Shown here piece after piece: positions 42,735 through 52,220 of a stretch of 53,583 nucleotides of DNA (position 1 is the stretch's first letter; every line of letters begins with the position of its first letter). A program made the translations under genes and the position numbers. Origin of the DNA: UBA6168 sp964573725 (GTDB taxonomy: Bacteria > Bacteroidota > Bacteroidia > Chitinophagales > Saprospiraceae); assembly GCA_964573725.1 (NCBI GenBank), contig CAZNLJ010000034.1:1-53583 (forward strand), in the 5' to 3' direction. The notes beneath the pieces are model-generated. The model did no database searches. It was not told the origin of the DNA and worked only from the letters and a program-made list of their open reading frames with translations.

Positions 42735-44363
42735 TCATTCCTCCTCCTGCACATCCACCCGGATGCGGGTCGGGCGATTGGCAAGTTCCCAGGCGGTCAG
42801 GAAGATCAAGCGGCCGATTTTTTCCATTTTAGGGAACATGATCTTGTCCACGGTATCGGAAGGCTGGTGGTAGTCATCATGGACCCCGGAGAAGTAGAAA
42901 ATGGAAGGGATCCCTTTGCGGGCGAAATTATAGTGGTCGCTGCGGTAATAAAAGCGGTTGGGATCATCCTTGGCATTGAAGGTATAATCGAGGGCGATTT
43001 GTACATAGCCGGCATTAGCGGCTTCATTGATGGCATGCAACTCGGAGCTCAGGCGGTCGGACCCGATGACATAGATGTAATCGGGATTGTCCTGATGCGC
43101 CTTGTCCGTCCGGCCGATCATATCCACGTTGACATCCGCGACGGTCATATCGAGGGGAAAAACGGGATGGTCCGCATAATAAGCGGAGCCCAGCAAGCCC
43201 TTTTCCTCCCCACTGACGAGCAGGCAGAGCACACTGCGCCTGGGGCCGATGCCGGCCTTTTTGGCCTGGACGAACGCTTCCGCCAGGTCGAGGACGGTAC
43301 TGGAGCCGCTGCCGTTGTCGTCGGCACCATGATAAACGGAGGCACCCCGTTTCCCGAGGTGGTCGTAATGTGCCGACAGTACCACCAATTCGGATTTGAG
43401 TACCGGGTCCACCCCTTCGATATAGCCCAGCACATTGGTGCCTGAGATTTGGCGGACCGCTTTCCGCTGGGACAATTCCAGGGGAACCGAAATCGGCAGG
43501 CTTGCCGGTATGCCTTTCCGGCGGATCTGGTCCCGCAAGGAAACAAAGCGGTCGAATTGGTCGCCGATGAGGTCCTTCGCCAGGGTGCTGGACAACAACA
43601 CGCTGTTCGCGTATTTGTCCTCCGGATGATCTCCCCCGCCCATTTTGAGCTGTCCGTTGAGCAGGTCCGTCCGGGCCGCCGCAATAGTCGCCTTGATGTC
43701 CGGATCGATGACCAGTACCGTCGAGACCCCGTATCGGAAGGCCGTCTCCACTTTCTTACGCCAGTTTCCGGACCAATCCGACCGCTTCCGGGAGCCGGTG
43801 ACGAAGGACTTACCCCTTTTGCTGACCGGTTCGTCCAGGTAAATCAGGATGGTCTTTCCGCGGACATCGCGACCTGCATAGTCGCTGTAGCCGGGCGCGT
43901 CGATCCCGTAACCCAGGAACAGGACCTCCTCCGTCCGGAGGAGTTCCCGATGGGCATTGGCGGACGGAAAGGACACATAATCCGACAAGTGCTTGTATTC
44001 CTTTCCGTTGACGGTCAGCATCGGCTCACCTTTTTCCCATCTTTCCGCCGTGAAAGTGAAAGGCTGCTGGTATCCGCCGCCAGGAACCGTTTCCGGCAAA
44101 CCCAGGGAACGGAACCAATCCTCGATGTAGGCCGCCGCCCTGACCTGCCCCTCCGTTCCGGTCTCCCGGCCCTCCATCTCGGAGGAGGCCAACACGGCCA
44201 GATGTCTTTCGATATCGGAGGCTGTGACCGAAGTGGCGAAGCGCCATCCTTCCTCCATGCTGGTGTTGGCGGCCTCCGGCAGCACCGCCTGGCCGGAAAG
44301 CAGGACAGGCCATCCGGTCAGGCACAGCAGCCAGGCGGCGAAAAATGTCGAATTCTTATTCAT
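42735..44363 (-). CDS. Secreted M28-family zinc aminopeptidase with PA domain
   Basis: 542 residues with a signal peptide (1-25). Residues about 105-270 include a protease-associated (PA) insert. The metallopeptidase domain shows the full M28 ligand set: His332 in SAHYDH, Asp348 in HGADDNGSG, Glu386/Glu387 in SGEEKG, Asp414 in NVDMIGR and His499 in DDYHQPSDT. It probably trims N-terminal residues from peptides outside the inner membrane. The last residues (VDVQEEE) are acidic. It lies downstream of the TPR-like genes, with its own -7 box (44392-44399). Confidence 0.9.
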   Translation of the reverse strand: MNKNSTFFAAWLLCLTGWPVLLSGQAVLPEAANTSMEEGWRFATSVTASDIERHLAVLASSEMEGRETGTEGQVRAAAYIEDWFRSLGLPETVPGGGYQQPFTFTAERWEKGEPMLTVNGKEYKHLSDYVSFPSANAHRELLRTEEVLFLGYGIDAPGYSDYAGRDVRGKTILIYLDEPVSKRGKSFVTGSRKRSDWSGNWRKKVETAFRYGVSTVLVIDPDIKATIAAARTDLLNGQLKMGGGDHPEDKYANSVLLSSTLAKDLIGDQFDRFVSLRDQIRRKGIPASLPISVPLELSQRKAVRQISGTNVLGYIEGVDPVLKSELVVLSAHYDHLGKRGASVYHGADDNGSGSSTVLDLAEAFVQAKKAGIGPRRSVLCLLVSGEEKGLLGSAYYADHPVFPLDMTVADVNVDMIGRTDKAHQDNPDYIYVIGSDRLSSELHAINEAANAGYVQIALDYTFNAKDDPNRFYYRSDHYNFARKGIPSIFYFSGVHDDYHQPSDTVDKIMFPKMEKIGRLIFLTAWELANRPTRIRVDVQEEE

Positions 44364-44391
44364 CTGATTGTTTTTGAACGGACTTGACGAC

Positions 44392-44399
44392 CAAACATA
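44392..44399 (-). promoter_or_regulatory. -7 box (TATGTTTG) before the M28 peptidase
   Basis: The minus strand reads TATGTTTG, an exact TAnnTTTG, 29 bases before the ATG at 44363. The -33 region falls inside the end of the upstream TPR-like gene and has no TTG at the right distance. Confidence 0.5.
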
Positions 44400-44410
44400 C
44401 GCCGGCCGGA

Positions 44411-45811
44411 TCAGGGACGGGCCCGGATCGTCGTATTGACCTGTATCCAGCAGGGCACGAAGAAAGTATCCCCTTCTTTCTTCAGCCGCAGGAAAATATC
44501 CTCATCCGAAGGCATGTACTGGGTGTACTCGCGGATCAGCTTGTTGGCCTGGTCGGCGACAGCGGGATCTACGGATTTGGCCTTGTTCCACATATCGATG
44601 GCCGGCCACACCACCACCTGGCTGTCCCAACCCCGGCCCGGCCCGCAAAGTGGTCCGGATGAGGCGTACAAGGTTCCGACCAGCAGGTACGGTTCCCCCC
44701 AACCCGGTCTCATCCGCGCCGCTTCCAGGGCGTACTTCCTGGCTGCAGGGAAATTCTTCAGGTAAGCGAACTGAATTTGGGCGATGATATAATTGTATTG
44801 TGCCTTCCCTTTGTCGTCCTGGACATTAGGCAATGCCTCCTCGAGGCAGGCGACCGCATCCCGGTACCGGCCTTCCCGGATCAGGTCGTTACAGGACGGC
44901 CCGGTCTCCGTCCGGCAGGATTGCTGGTAAGCCTCGTTCATGGCGACGAGCCGCGGGTCTTCCGCCGCGCATTTTCCCCAGCGCAGGCGGCTGTAGACGT
45001 GGAGGATGACCTCACAATCGTCCGGTTGGGCCTCGAACTGCGGATAATATTTTTCCAGGTAGTAGGCGCAGTCGTAGCAATCCTCCACCGATTCCAGTGC
45101 CTCGAGGCGGGACGGGGCGTATTCCCGAATGATGTTCCAGTTCTCACAATCAGCCCCCTGGCAGGTGGCCAAGCCTTCCGCAATGGCCGACCGGATCATC
45201 TCACTGTAGTGGCGGGCCTCCGGCAAGGGTACTTTCCCCGCCATGGTTCGCTCCACCAACAAGGCCGTAAAGGGGTTGAGGATGAAATACCTGGGCTTGC
45301 CACCGTCCTGCTCGATGGATTTCTTGAACCAGGCATACTGTTCCTCCCCGGACATCCGGTCCCCGTACTTGAAAAAACCATCGAAAGCCTTGAGCCCGGC
45401 GACCAATCCACCCTCCGGGTAACATTCCGCCATTTTATCGTACAGGGAAAAGACCTTGTCGATGAACGAATCCCGTGCGGTGGTGTCCTGGGACATGAAG
45501 TGCTCGTAGAAGCGGATACCGTCGGTGAAGACCGTACTGCGGCGACCATCCGCCGCCGGTGCATGGTCAAGGACATACTGCCATTTGGGAAAAGCCTGCT
45601 CCCAATCGCCTGTTTTCAGGAAATCGCGGTACAGTACGAACTCCTCCAGGGCCAGGTCCGGATTGGACGCCGTATCAAAGGTCTTGCAAGGCTGCCGGGT
45701 CGGCGCTGTCGCCGGAACGGTCGGGCTTGGTGTCTCCGTGACCGTCTCCGCCTGCCTAGGCGTACAAGCGGCACACAAGAGCAGAAAGGATGGAAGGATA
45801 TACCGGAGCAT
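44411..45811 (-). CDS. TPR-like exported protein, probable lipoprotein (paralogue 1)
   Basis: 466 residues from ATG 45811. The N-terminus (LPSFLLLCAAC) is a lipoprotein-type signal with Cys16 as the likely lipid site, though Cys and not Leu stands at -3. The body is helical and TPR-like. It shares with the next gene upstream an ADGRR(S)xxFxDGxxxY block, a (K/R)PGWG(Q/E)PY(M/L)L(I/V)G block, an AIDxWxxAKS block and an ending with VPCW followed by Arg-rich residues. Paired cysteines (CQGADCEN, CYDCAYY) may form disulfides in the periplasm. The function is unknown. Arranged in tandem with its paralogue, it could belong to an envelope-assembly operon with coaX and the outer-membrane protein. Confidence 0.78.
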   Translation of the reverse strand: MLRYILPSFLLLCAACTPRQAETVTETPSPTVPATAPTRQPCKTFDTASNPDLALEEFVLYRDFLKTGDWEQAFPKWQYVLDHAPAADGRRSTVFTDGIRFYEHFMSQDTTARDSFIDKVFSLYDKMAECYPEGGLVAGLKAFDGFFKYGDRMSGEEQYAWFKKSIEQDGGKPRYFILNPFTALLVERTMAGKVPLPEARHYSEMIRSAIAEGLATCQGADCENWNIIREYAPSRLEALESVEDCYDCAYYLEKYYPQFEAQPDDCEVILHVYSRLRWGKCAAEDPRLVAMNEAYQQSCRTETGPSCNDLIREGRYRDAVACLEEALPNVQDDKGKAQYNYIIAQIQFAYLKNFPAARKYALEAARMRPGWGEPYLLVGTLYASSGPLCGPGRGWDSQVVVWPAIDMWNKAKSVDPAVADQANKLIREYTQYMPSDEDIFLRLKKEGDTFFVPCWIQVNTTIRARP

Positions 45812-45940
45812 GGTCGATTTCTTAACATACAAGCAGAACCAAAGGGGTGGTCGCGCCTTTGGTTCTGCATCTGTTCGGTTGTCGGCCGGCACCGGTGGAT
45901 CCGGTCGTCGGACCCTGATCCCGGTACCGGTGGGCTTGGT

Positions 45941-47326
45941 TTATTTCACCCGTACACGGACGGTTTCCGCAATCCAGCATGGTACGGTCACCGAGTCCCC
46001 CTCATTGATCTTGCGCATGAACGCTTCCCCCTTATCCGGGTAGTAGTCGGTGTACCGACCGATCTTGCCATTGGCATCGCCGGCGACGGAGCTGTCGATG
46101 GATTTGGCATAGGCCCATTTGTCGATGGCCGCCAGGATGGCCAGGGAGGCATCGAAGGCGTCCTTCCCGCAGCTGCTGCTGGTCTGGGCGTACATATCCC
46201 CGATGAGCATGTAGGGTTGTCCCCAACCCGGCTTCAATTTGGCGGCCATGCGGGCGTTCTCCCGGGCGGAGCCATACCGGCTGAGCTGGCGGAACTCGAC
46301 CGAAGCCATGTAAAAATGATAGTTCGCCAGTTTCTCCGGATCGTTCGTACCGGCCTTTTCCTTTTCGATACCGGCCTCGAACTTCTCGAGAGCCTCCGTG
46401 TACTTGCCTTCCTTATAGAGGGCGATTCCGTGGTCTCCCGGATTTTCGGCGTAATATGCCGCCAACTTGACGGCGTTCTCCTCCGCCACGATTTGTTCGT
46501 ACCGAATCTTGAGTTCCTGCACAAGCGGGTCCGCCTCCCCGCATTCCTCCGCCACCAACTTGTTGTAGATGTATTTCAACACCTCCGTATCGTCCGGGTT
46601 CTCCCGGTACTTGGGTTCCAGTTTGGCCTTGAAGTAGCCGCAGTCGAAGATTTGGTCCTCTATCTGCGCGAAGGTACCGTTCATGGCATCCTTCGCCTGT
46701 TGGTAGTAAGCGGAGTAGGTGTTGTTCTGCTGGATATTATAGTCGGCGATCGCATTGAGCCGGTCGTAGATATTCCGGGCCTCCTCCGCTTCCATCTGTT
46801 GCTTCTGGTATTGCCAGACGGCGATGGAGGCATAGGGTTGGAAAACCACGTAGGAGGTGTTGTCGCCTGCCGCGGCGCACGCTTCCTCACAAGCCTTCTT
46901 GTTGATGGCGTACGGTGAGTTCAGCGTGTAGAACATCTCGTACACCTTCAGGCCCAGGGTCAGAGCCTTCTCCTCCGGGTAGCATTCCACCTGCTGGTCG
47001 AACAAGGCGATGATCTTGTCGGCATAAGCCTGTTTCTCTTCCTCCGTCGCGGCCTGCTTGAACTTATGGATGTAAATGGATCGGCCGTCCACGAAATGGG
47101 AGGAACGCCGACCGTCTGCCGCAGGGGCCCCTTCGTAGGCGGTTTTCCAATATTCGAAGGCCTTGTCGTAATCCTCGGACTTGACGAACTGCCGGTAAAG
47201 GACATGGGCTTCCTCCAGGGCATCTTTGTCGGGTGATTCCAACCAGGTACCGCACTGGGAAACAGCCGGTGCCATGCTCCACACCAACCCTGCGGCGACC
47301 AGGATGATTTTCATAAGATTTTTCAT
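45941..47326 (-). CDS. TPR-like exported protein (paralogue 2)
   Basis: 461 residues with a cleavable signal peptide (IILVAAGLVWSMAPAVSQ). It is helical throughout, with TPR-like pairs such as HGIALYKEGKYTEALEKFEA, YHFYMASVEFRQLSRYGSAR and PGWGQPYMLIGDMY. It is paralogous along its length to the gene at 44411-45811 but is not a lipoprotein. The C-terminal SVTVPCWIAETVRVRVK is shared. It lies 64 bases after the outer-membrane protein gene on the same strand. The family is common in Bacteroidota near coaX, with no settled function known to me. Confidence 0.8.
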   Translation of the reverse strand: MKNLMKIILVAAGLVWSMAPAVSQCGTWLESPDKDALEEAHVLYRQFVKSEDYDKAFEYWKTAYEGAPAADGRRSSHFVDGRSIYIHKFKQAATEEEKQAYADKIIALFDQQVECYPEEKALTLGLKVYEMFYTLNSPYAINKKACEEACAAAGDNTSYVVFQPYASIAVWQYQKQQMEAEEARNIYDRLNAIADYNIQQNNTYSAYYQQAKDAMNGTFAQIEDQIFDCGYFKAKLEPKYRENPDDTEVLKYIYNKLVAEECGEADPLVQELKIRYEQIVAEENAVKLAAYYAENPGDHGIALYKEGKYTEALEKFEAGIEKEKAGTNDPEKLANYHFYMASVEFRQLSRYGSARENARMAAKLKPGWGQPYMLIGDMYAQTSSSCGKDAFDASLAILAAIDKWAYAKSIDSSVAGDANGKIGRYTDYYPDKGEAFMRKINEGDSVTVPCWIAETVRVRVK

Positions 47327-47390
47327 AATAAGACCATAGTTTTATTGCGAATAAAGAATCAAAACAACCCAATGGCGACGGTATCGGCAA

Positions 47391-48734
47391 TCAGCCGAAC
47401 CTCCGCTTGAAGAACCACGAATTGTCATTCAGAGAAAACCCGAGGGCAATCTTGAGGAAGGTTTCCTGAACGGATGTCGGCGTATCGTAGCGGCCGACCT
47501 CCAGGGCGAGGTTGACAAACGAAGTTTGTTGCCGGGGCAGGATCAGGGGCAAGCCCAGGCCCAAAGTTAGGGCAAATCGGGACAAATCCTGCAAGCGCGG
47601 ATCTGTCCTGTGGTAAAAACCCGCCCGGTACCGGATCCGACGGAGATAATTGTTGTAAGAGCCGATATCCGGGATATACTCGATACCGGCGGACAAGCGG
47701 CGGCTGTCGCGCAACACATCCGGTTTGGCCTCGTTCTCGTACCCGCTCCAGGCCTCCAGTCCGTATTCCACCCCGATCCGGTATTTTCCCAGCCGCTGGT
47801 ACATCAGGCCGATGTGAAAATCGGCGGGGAGGGTTCCTTCGGACGAACGTTCGATTTCCCGGTAGACCGTATCGGCGGTGAGGACCACCTCGCTGGGTGT
47901 CATGTACTCCCCGATGCGGTACACGGTGCTGGTGTTGCGGAATCCGGTGGGGCTGTTGCCATACACGCCGACAATGAGGCTGCGGCCGAGGTAGACCGGC
48001 GCTCCTTTTTCCTCCTCGTCGAAATCGAACCGGTATTGGAAGCCCAGGTCCCAGGTAAAGCCCCGGACGGAGATGTTGTCGAGAAAGCGGTCGGAAAAGG
48101 AAGCCGCCAGGTCCGGGAAACGGACGACGCGTTCGCTTTCCAGCTGTCCGAAAAGATAGGACAGGTTGATGCCGGCGGAGAAGCGCTTGTAACGCCAACC
48201 GTTCCCCCAGACGATCCGGCTCGTTCCGCCGGTACCCCGGAAAATGTTCCGGACGGTGTCCACCACGGGGTCCACCGTAAAGGATTCCACATCGTAGCCG
48301 ATGCTGGTATGCGGCACCAAGGCGATGCTCATGCCCCAGAACAATTCCCTTTTCTTTTTGAGCAAGGCATCATTGAGTCGGTTGAATACCGGGAAAGCCA
48401 GGGCCAGGTGGTTGAGATTCCCGGTCCAGAAGGCGGCCTGCTGCCGCCGGTTATCCAGTCGGCTGTACTCGCCCAGCAGGCCGACCTCGAAGGTAGCGGC
48501 GCTGAGGGTGCCCAGGGAAGCGGGATTTTCCAGGTTTACGTAGAGGGGATCCGCGTAGGTCGCCGTCAGGCCGGCGAAGCCGGCGGCGGACAGGGCATGG
48601 TCGATCTGCTCCCCCAATCCGAACCGGGAATAGGGGGCGTTGTCTTTCGGCTGCGCCAGGACGGTCGCCAGGGAACAGGACAGGAACATTCCCAGAAGCA
48701 CCCTGCTTGTGCTGACCTTAGGCTTTTTCAACAT
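47391..48734 (-). CDS. Outer-membrane beta-barrel protein next to coaX
   Basis: 447 residues with a signal peptide (LLGMFLSCSLATVLAQ). The mature N-terminus (APYSRFGLGEQIDHALSAAGFAG) and the alternating aromatic strands up to the terminal WFFKRRFG are typical of a Bacteroidota outer-membrane protein family related to FadL/OmpP1-like barrels. An Asn-Pro-Ala stretch (NLENPASLG) near residue 70 is a mark of that group. The gene start overlaps the end of coaX by 17 bases, which implies coupled translation. The substrate is unknown. Confidence 0.78.
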   Translation of the reverse strand: MLKKPKVSTSRVLLGMFLSCSLATVLAQPKDNAPYSRFGLGEQIDHALSAAGFAGLTATYADPLYVNLENPASLGTLSAATFEVGLLGEYSRLDNRRQQAAFWTGNLNHLALAFPVFNRLNDALLKKKRELFWGMSIALVPHTSIGYDVESFTVDPVVDTVRNIFRGTGGTSRIVWGNGWRYKRFSAGINLSYLFGQLESERVVRFPDLAASFSDRFLDNISVRGFTWDLGFQYRFDFDEEEKGAPVYLGRSLIVGVYGNSPTGFRNTSTVYRIGEYMTPSEVVLTADTVYREIERSSEGTLPADFHIGLMYQRLGKYRIGVEYGLEAWSGYENEAKPDVLRDSRRLSAGIEYIPDIGSYNNYLRRIRYRAGFYHRTDPRLQDLSRFALTLGLGLPLILPRQQTSFVNLALEVGRYDTPTSVQETFLKIALGFSLNDNSWFFKRRFG

Positions 48735-49470
48735 TGTATCGCAAGATTATGTTCAGCCCCTGCAGGACCAACCATGGTTGCAGGGTGGCGCTGAAGCTTA
48801 TTTTATCGGCCAGGAAGGCACCGTCGCCGCCGGTCAGGACGGCTTCCATCCCTTCGAAAGCCGCCGCGCACCGCCGCCACATCCCTTCCATTTCCCAAAC
48901 GCCCCCCCAAACGGCGCCGTTCCACATCGCGTGCCGGGTGGTATGCCCCAGGAAAGCGGGGCCGGCGGCGCTCCGCGGTATTTCCTCCCGCACAGTCACC
49001 AAGGGTAATCCCGCCGTGTAGTGGTGCATGGCCTTCAGGCGCATGTCGATACCGGGCGAAATGTTCCCTCCCCGGAAACAGCCGGCCGCATCCACCAGGT
49101 CCGCCGTGATGCAGGTTCCCGCATCCACCACGAAGACCGGCTTTCCGGGGTACAACGACCAGGCACCCACCGCCGCCGCCAACCTGTCCAATCCCAGGGT
49201 TTCCGGACTGCCGTAACCGAGGGTGACGGGAAGCGGGGTATCCACGGACAAACGCAGGTAACGGGGGAACCGCCGCCGGAGGTAGTCCTCGACTTCGACA
49301 TCCACCTTCGCCACACTGGAAAGGATGACATTTTCCACCGGATGGTTGTATGCCAAAGATTCCAGCTGTGGCACGTCCAGCCGTTCCGAGCGCTGGTGGA
49401 CGAGCCCCTGCATAGCATCAAAAACGGCCAGTTTCACGCTGGTATTGCCGATGTCAATGCAAAGGTTCAT
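48718..49470 (-). CDS. coaX: Type III pantothenate kinase
   Basis: 250 residues from ATG 49470 (MNLCIDIGNTSVKLAVFD). The phosphate-binding DIGNT motif is at residues 6-10. GLDRLAAAVGAW and DAGTCITADLVD are the conserved pantothenate- and ATP-site motifs, and GGNISPGIDMRLKAMH completes the family pattern. It phosphorylates pantothenate in the first step of coenzyme A synthesis and typically needs a monovalent cation. It overlaps the outer-membrane protein gene downstream. The start at 49470 is preferred to 49494 because it places the motif at the usual position. Confidence 0.95.
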   Translation of the reverse strand: MNLCIDIGNTSVKLAVFDAMQGLVHQRSERLDVPQLESLAYNHPVENVILSSVAKVDVEVEDYLRRRFPRYLRLSVDTPLPVTLGYGSPETLGLDRLAAAVGAWSLYPGKPVFVVDAGTCITADLVDAAGCFRGGNISPGIDMRLKAMHHYTAGLPLVTVREEIPRSAAGPAFLGHTTRHAMWNGAVWGGVWEMEGMWRRCAAAFEGMEAVLTGGDGAFLADKISFSATLQPWLVLQGLNIILRYNVEKA

Positions 49471-49536
49471 GTTTTTGGCGTTAATGAAATACAAATGTCT
49501 CCTTTTTTTACGGTCGCAAAACCGGTCCGCAACTTG

Positions 49537-50937
49537 TCAGGGAGCTTTTTTGAAGTGGAAAGACATCGGGCGGGTCAAGGATTCGTAACCGAGCACCGAC
49601 AAGGTGCACCCCCGGCCGGAATCCTTGACACCGGTCCAGGCCAGGGCGGGATCGAGGTAATCGCAGCGGTTCAGGAAGCAGGTGCCGGTCTCCAGTTGGC
49701 CGCCCAGGTGCAGGGCGGCATCGGCATCCCGGGTCCAGATGGAGGCGGTCAACCCGTAACGGCTGTCGTTCATGTAGCGGATTGCCGCCGTATCGCCGTC
49801 GACCGGCATGATGCCGACCACCGGGCCAAACGTTTCCTCCCGCATCAAGTCCATCCCATGGTGTACATCCACGAGGACCTGGGGAGCCAGGTAGGGGCCA
49901 GCCGCCTGGGCGGCGGAAAACAAACCGGCATCGATGAGCGGACGGGCGCCTTTCGCCACGGCGTCCGCTACCTGGGCCCGGACCAGGTCGGCGGCGGCCG
50001 TCCGGACCATCGGCCCCAGGGTGGTCTCCGGCAGCAACGGGTTGCCCAGGACATACCCTTTCGTCAATTCCACGAATCGTTCGACGAAATCCGCGTACAC
50101 CGCATGGTCTACATAAATCCGCTCGATTCCGCAGCAGGATTGTCCGCTGTTGAAAAAAGCGCCGTCCACGAGTTCCCCGACGGTAAAATCGAGGTCGGCA
50201 TCCGCACGGACATAGGCGGGATCCTTTCCGCCGAGCTCCAGGCCGGCGGCGATGAACCGGCCGTCGATGGCACGCTGCACGGCAATACCTCCCTCCACCG
50301 ACCCGGTGAAAGCCACCTGGGCGATGCGCCGGTCGGCAATGACCTGCGCGGTCTGGTCATGGGTCAAGTGCAGGAACTCGAACACGCCTTCCGGCAAGCC
50401 GGCCCACCGGAACGCGGCGGCATACCGCTCCGCACAGAGGGGCGTTTGCTGGGCGTGTTTCAACAGGACGGTATTTCCGGCCAGCAAAGCCGGTATGACC
50501 ACGTTGACGGATGTGAGGTAAGGGTAATTCCAGGGTGCCAGCACCAGGACCGTCCCCAACGGAACCCGCCGGATGAACCGGTGAAACTGGGCGGAATCCT
50601 CCACGGTCAGGGGCGACAAGGCCGCTTCGGCCTGTCCGATCATGTAATGGGCCCTGTCCTGGAAACCCCGACGGATCTCCATGGGGGTGTAGCGGAGCGG
50701 GCGCCCCATCTGCCAGGTCAGCTCCTCGCCGATGTCATCGGCATGGTCCAGGAAATAGGCGACCGCCGCCCGGCAGATCTCCATCCTTTCCGACAAAGGG
50801 GTTTGCCGCCAGCCGGCGGCAGCGGCGGCCGTCCGGTCGAGGGAGGCCGCAATCTGTTCCGGGGTGGCGAAATCCCGCTCGACATATACCGATTGGTCGA
50901 CCGGCGATATCACCCGGAACCTGTGTTGACTCGACAT
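49537..50937 (-). CDS. NAD(P)-dependent aldehyde dehydrogenase
   Basis: 466 residues, complete active site: Asn137 in PWNYP, Lys160 in LLKHAQ, Glu234 in LELGGKDPAY and Cys268 in NSGQSCCG. It most resembles succinate-semialdehyde/aminoaldehyde type dehydrogenases. The C-terminus (GYESLTRPMSFHFKK) fits that group. It stands alone on the minus strand, 66 bases upstream of coaX. It is a candidate for the aldehyde step of the gamma-glutamyl amine route encoded at 37.6-42.1 kb, but the distance makes this only a suggestion. Confidence 0.88.
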   Translation of the reverse strand: MSSQHRFRVISPVDQSVYVERDFATPEQIAASLDRTAAAAAGWRQTPLSERMEICRAAVAYFLDHADDIGEELTWQMGRPLRYTPMEIRRGFQDRAHYMIGQAEAALSPLTVEDSAQFHRFIRRVPLGTVLVLAPWNYPYLTSVNVVIPALLAGNTVLLKHAQQTPLCAERYAAAFRWAGLPEGVFEFLHLTHDQTAQVIADRRIAQVAFTGSVEGGIAVQRAIDGRFIAAGLELGGKDPAYVRADADLDFTVGELVDGAFFNSGQSCCGIERIYVDHAVYADFVERFVELTKGYVLGNPLLPETTLGPMVRTAAADLVRAQVADAVAKGARPLIDAGLFSAAQAAGPYLAPQVLVDVHHGMDLMREETFGPVVGIMPVDGDTAAIRYMNDSRYGLTASIWTRDADAALHLGGQLETGTCFLNRCDYLDPALAWTGVKDSGRGCTLSVLGYESLTRPMSFHFKKAP

Positions 50938-51176
50938 ACTGTTCGCTTTTTTTCTTTTCTTGGCGGCCGAAACCGGTCGCCTCCCGCTCCCGCTTCCTTT
51001 CCGCAGGAAAGTGGCGCTACCCGGCGGACAGTTGCCGCCGGAGCCAGTCCGACCGCCGAGCGGGTGAGGCGGCTGACCACACCCCGGCTTCGGACTGCCC
51101 TGCCCCGGCAGCGCCCCGGACGGACGGGCCGGTGGTTACGGGTTCCGGCCGGGTTGCCTATTCCCAGTTGTCCGGT

Positions 51177-52094
51177 TTATTGACGAGCGGTCGTCCCGGT
51201 TTTTGCTCCGCTCGCATTGCTGCCCATGCTGACGACCTTCTTCAATACATCGAACCAGAAGGGAGCGCCCAGCGAAATGGCGAAGGCGGTGATCAGCCAA
51301 CCGAAGAAGCGGCGCAACCACACCTGCCAATCCGCCGACCCGTGCTCCTGCCGCCAGCCCAATCCGAGGATATTGGACATTTCCTTGAACTCCCGGCTGC
51401 CGACCAACTGGCCGACCTGCTCCGCCGGACTCTTCCCGTCGGCGGGCGTACCCGGCAAGTTGAGCGTGTCCCGCGGACCGGCATAATCGGCCGCCAAGGT
51501 GGACAAGGCAGACCGGGCCGCCGCATTTTCGGAAAGATGCTGGTAAATCATGAAGCTGTCGGCGTTCAATCCGACCGCTATCGTCAGGCCTACCAGGACG
51601 GTGACGAACTGGAGATGGCGGCGGTACCAACCACTGACCTGTCCCATGACATCCTCGAACCACTCGTTGAGGCGGGCCTTGTAGGCCTCCAGGGTGGCAT
51701 GCCCTTCCGACCGGAGCTGTTCCAGCACCTTGCGCAGCTCGCTGTCCGCCGGCAGGCTGCCGATCAGCTCATCCACCTGCTCCGGCACCCGGTCCTTCTG
51801 CTGCAACACATGCACGAGAATATGCACGAAGTTCCGGCCGCTCAGGTAATTCGGTGCCGTAGAGATCCGAAGCGGGATTTTCGACTGGCGCAATTGCCGG
51901 TACAAAGGGTTGTTTCGGAACCTGTCAAAGACCGCCGGATCGTCCTGGTAGGCCAGCAAACGCTTCAGCCCCTGTTCCATGTAATATCCGCGCCACCCGC
52001 GCAGGGAGGATATCAGTTCGTTCACGGTTGTACTCAACAGACTGAGCAGGAGAAAGGTGAAGACCATGCCGGTCACGACTTCGAGCATTACCAT
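51177..52094 (-). CDS. Unknown integral membrane protein
   Basis: 305 residues, no family recognised. Three hydrophobic segments are visible: residues 3-22 (EVVTGMVFTFLLLSLLSTTV), about 160-180 (FVTVLVGLTIAVGLNADSF) and about 264-285 (FFGWLITAFAISLGAPFWF). Between the first two lies a soluble, charged helical region with long Leu/Glu/Arg patterns. Between the second and third is a polar loop with PADGKSPAEQVGQLV. The C-terminal tail is short and ends TGTTARQ. It lies between the aldehyde dehydrogenase and a Skp-like gene on the same strand (126 bases from the latter). Confidence 0.7.
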   Translation of the reverse strand: MVMLEVVTGMVFTFLLLSLLSTTVNELISSLRGWRGYYMEQGLKRLLAYQDDPAVFDRFRNNPLYRQLRQSKIPLRISTAPNYLSGRNFVHILVHVLQQKDRVPEQVDELIGSLPADSELRKVLEQLRSEGHATLEAYKARLNEWFEDVMGQVSGWYRRHLQFVTVLVGLTIAVGLNADSFMIYQHLSENAAARSALSTLAADYAGPRDTLNLPGTPADGKSPAEQVGQLVGSREFKEMSNILGLGWRQEHGSADWQVWLRRFFGWLITAFAISLGAPFWFDVLKKVVSMGSNASGAKTGTTARQ

Positions 52095-52220
52095 CGGATT
52101 GCTTTTTTATGGGAAGAATGCCTGAAAGATAGGCATTGTCCATGAAATAAGGAAATAACCCATATGTTCCGCACCGAAGCCCGCACCGTCTAAGTGGCCC
52201 CTACCGCCGGAAGTCGGCGT

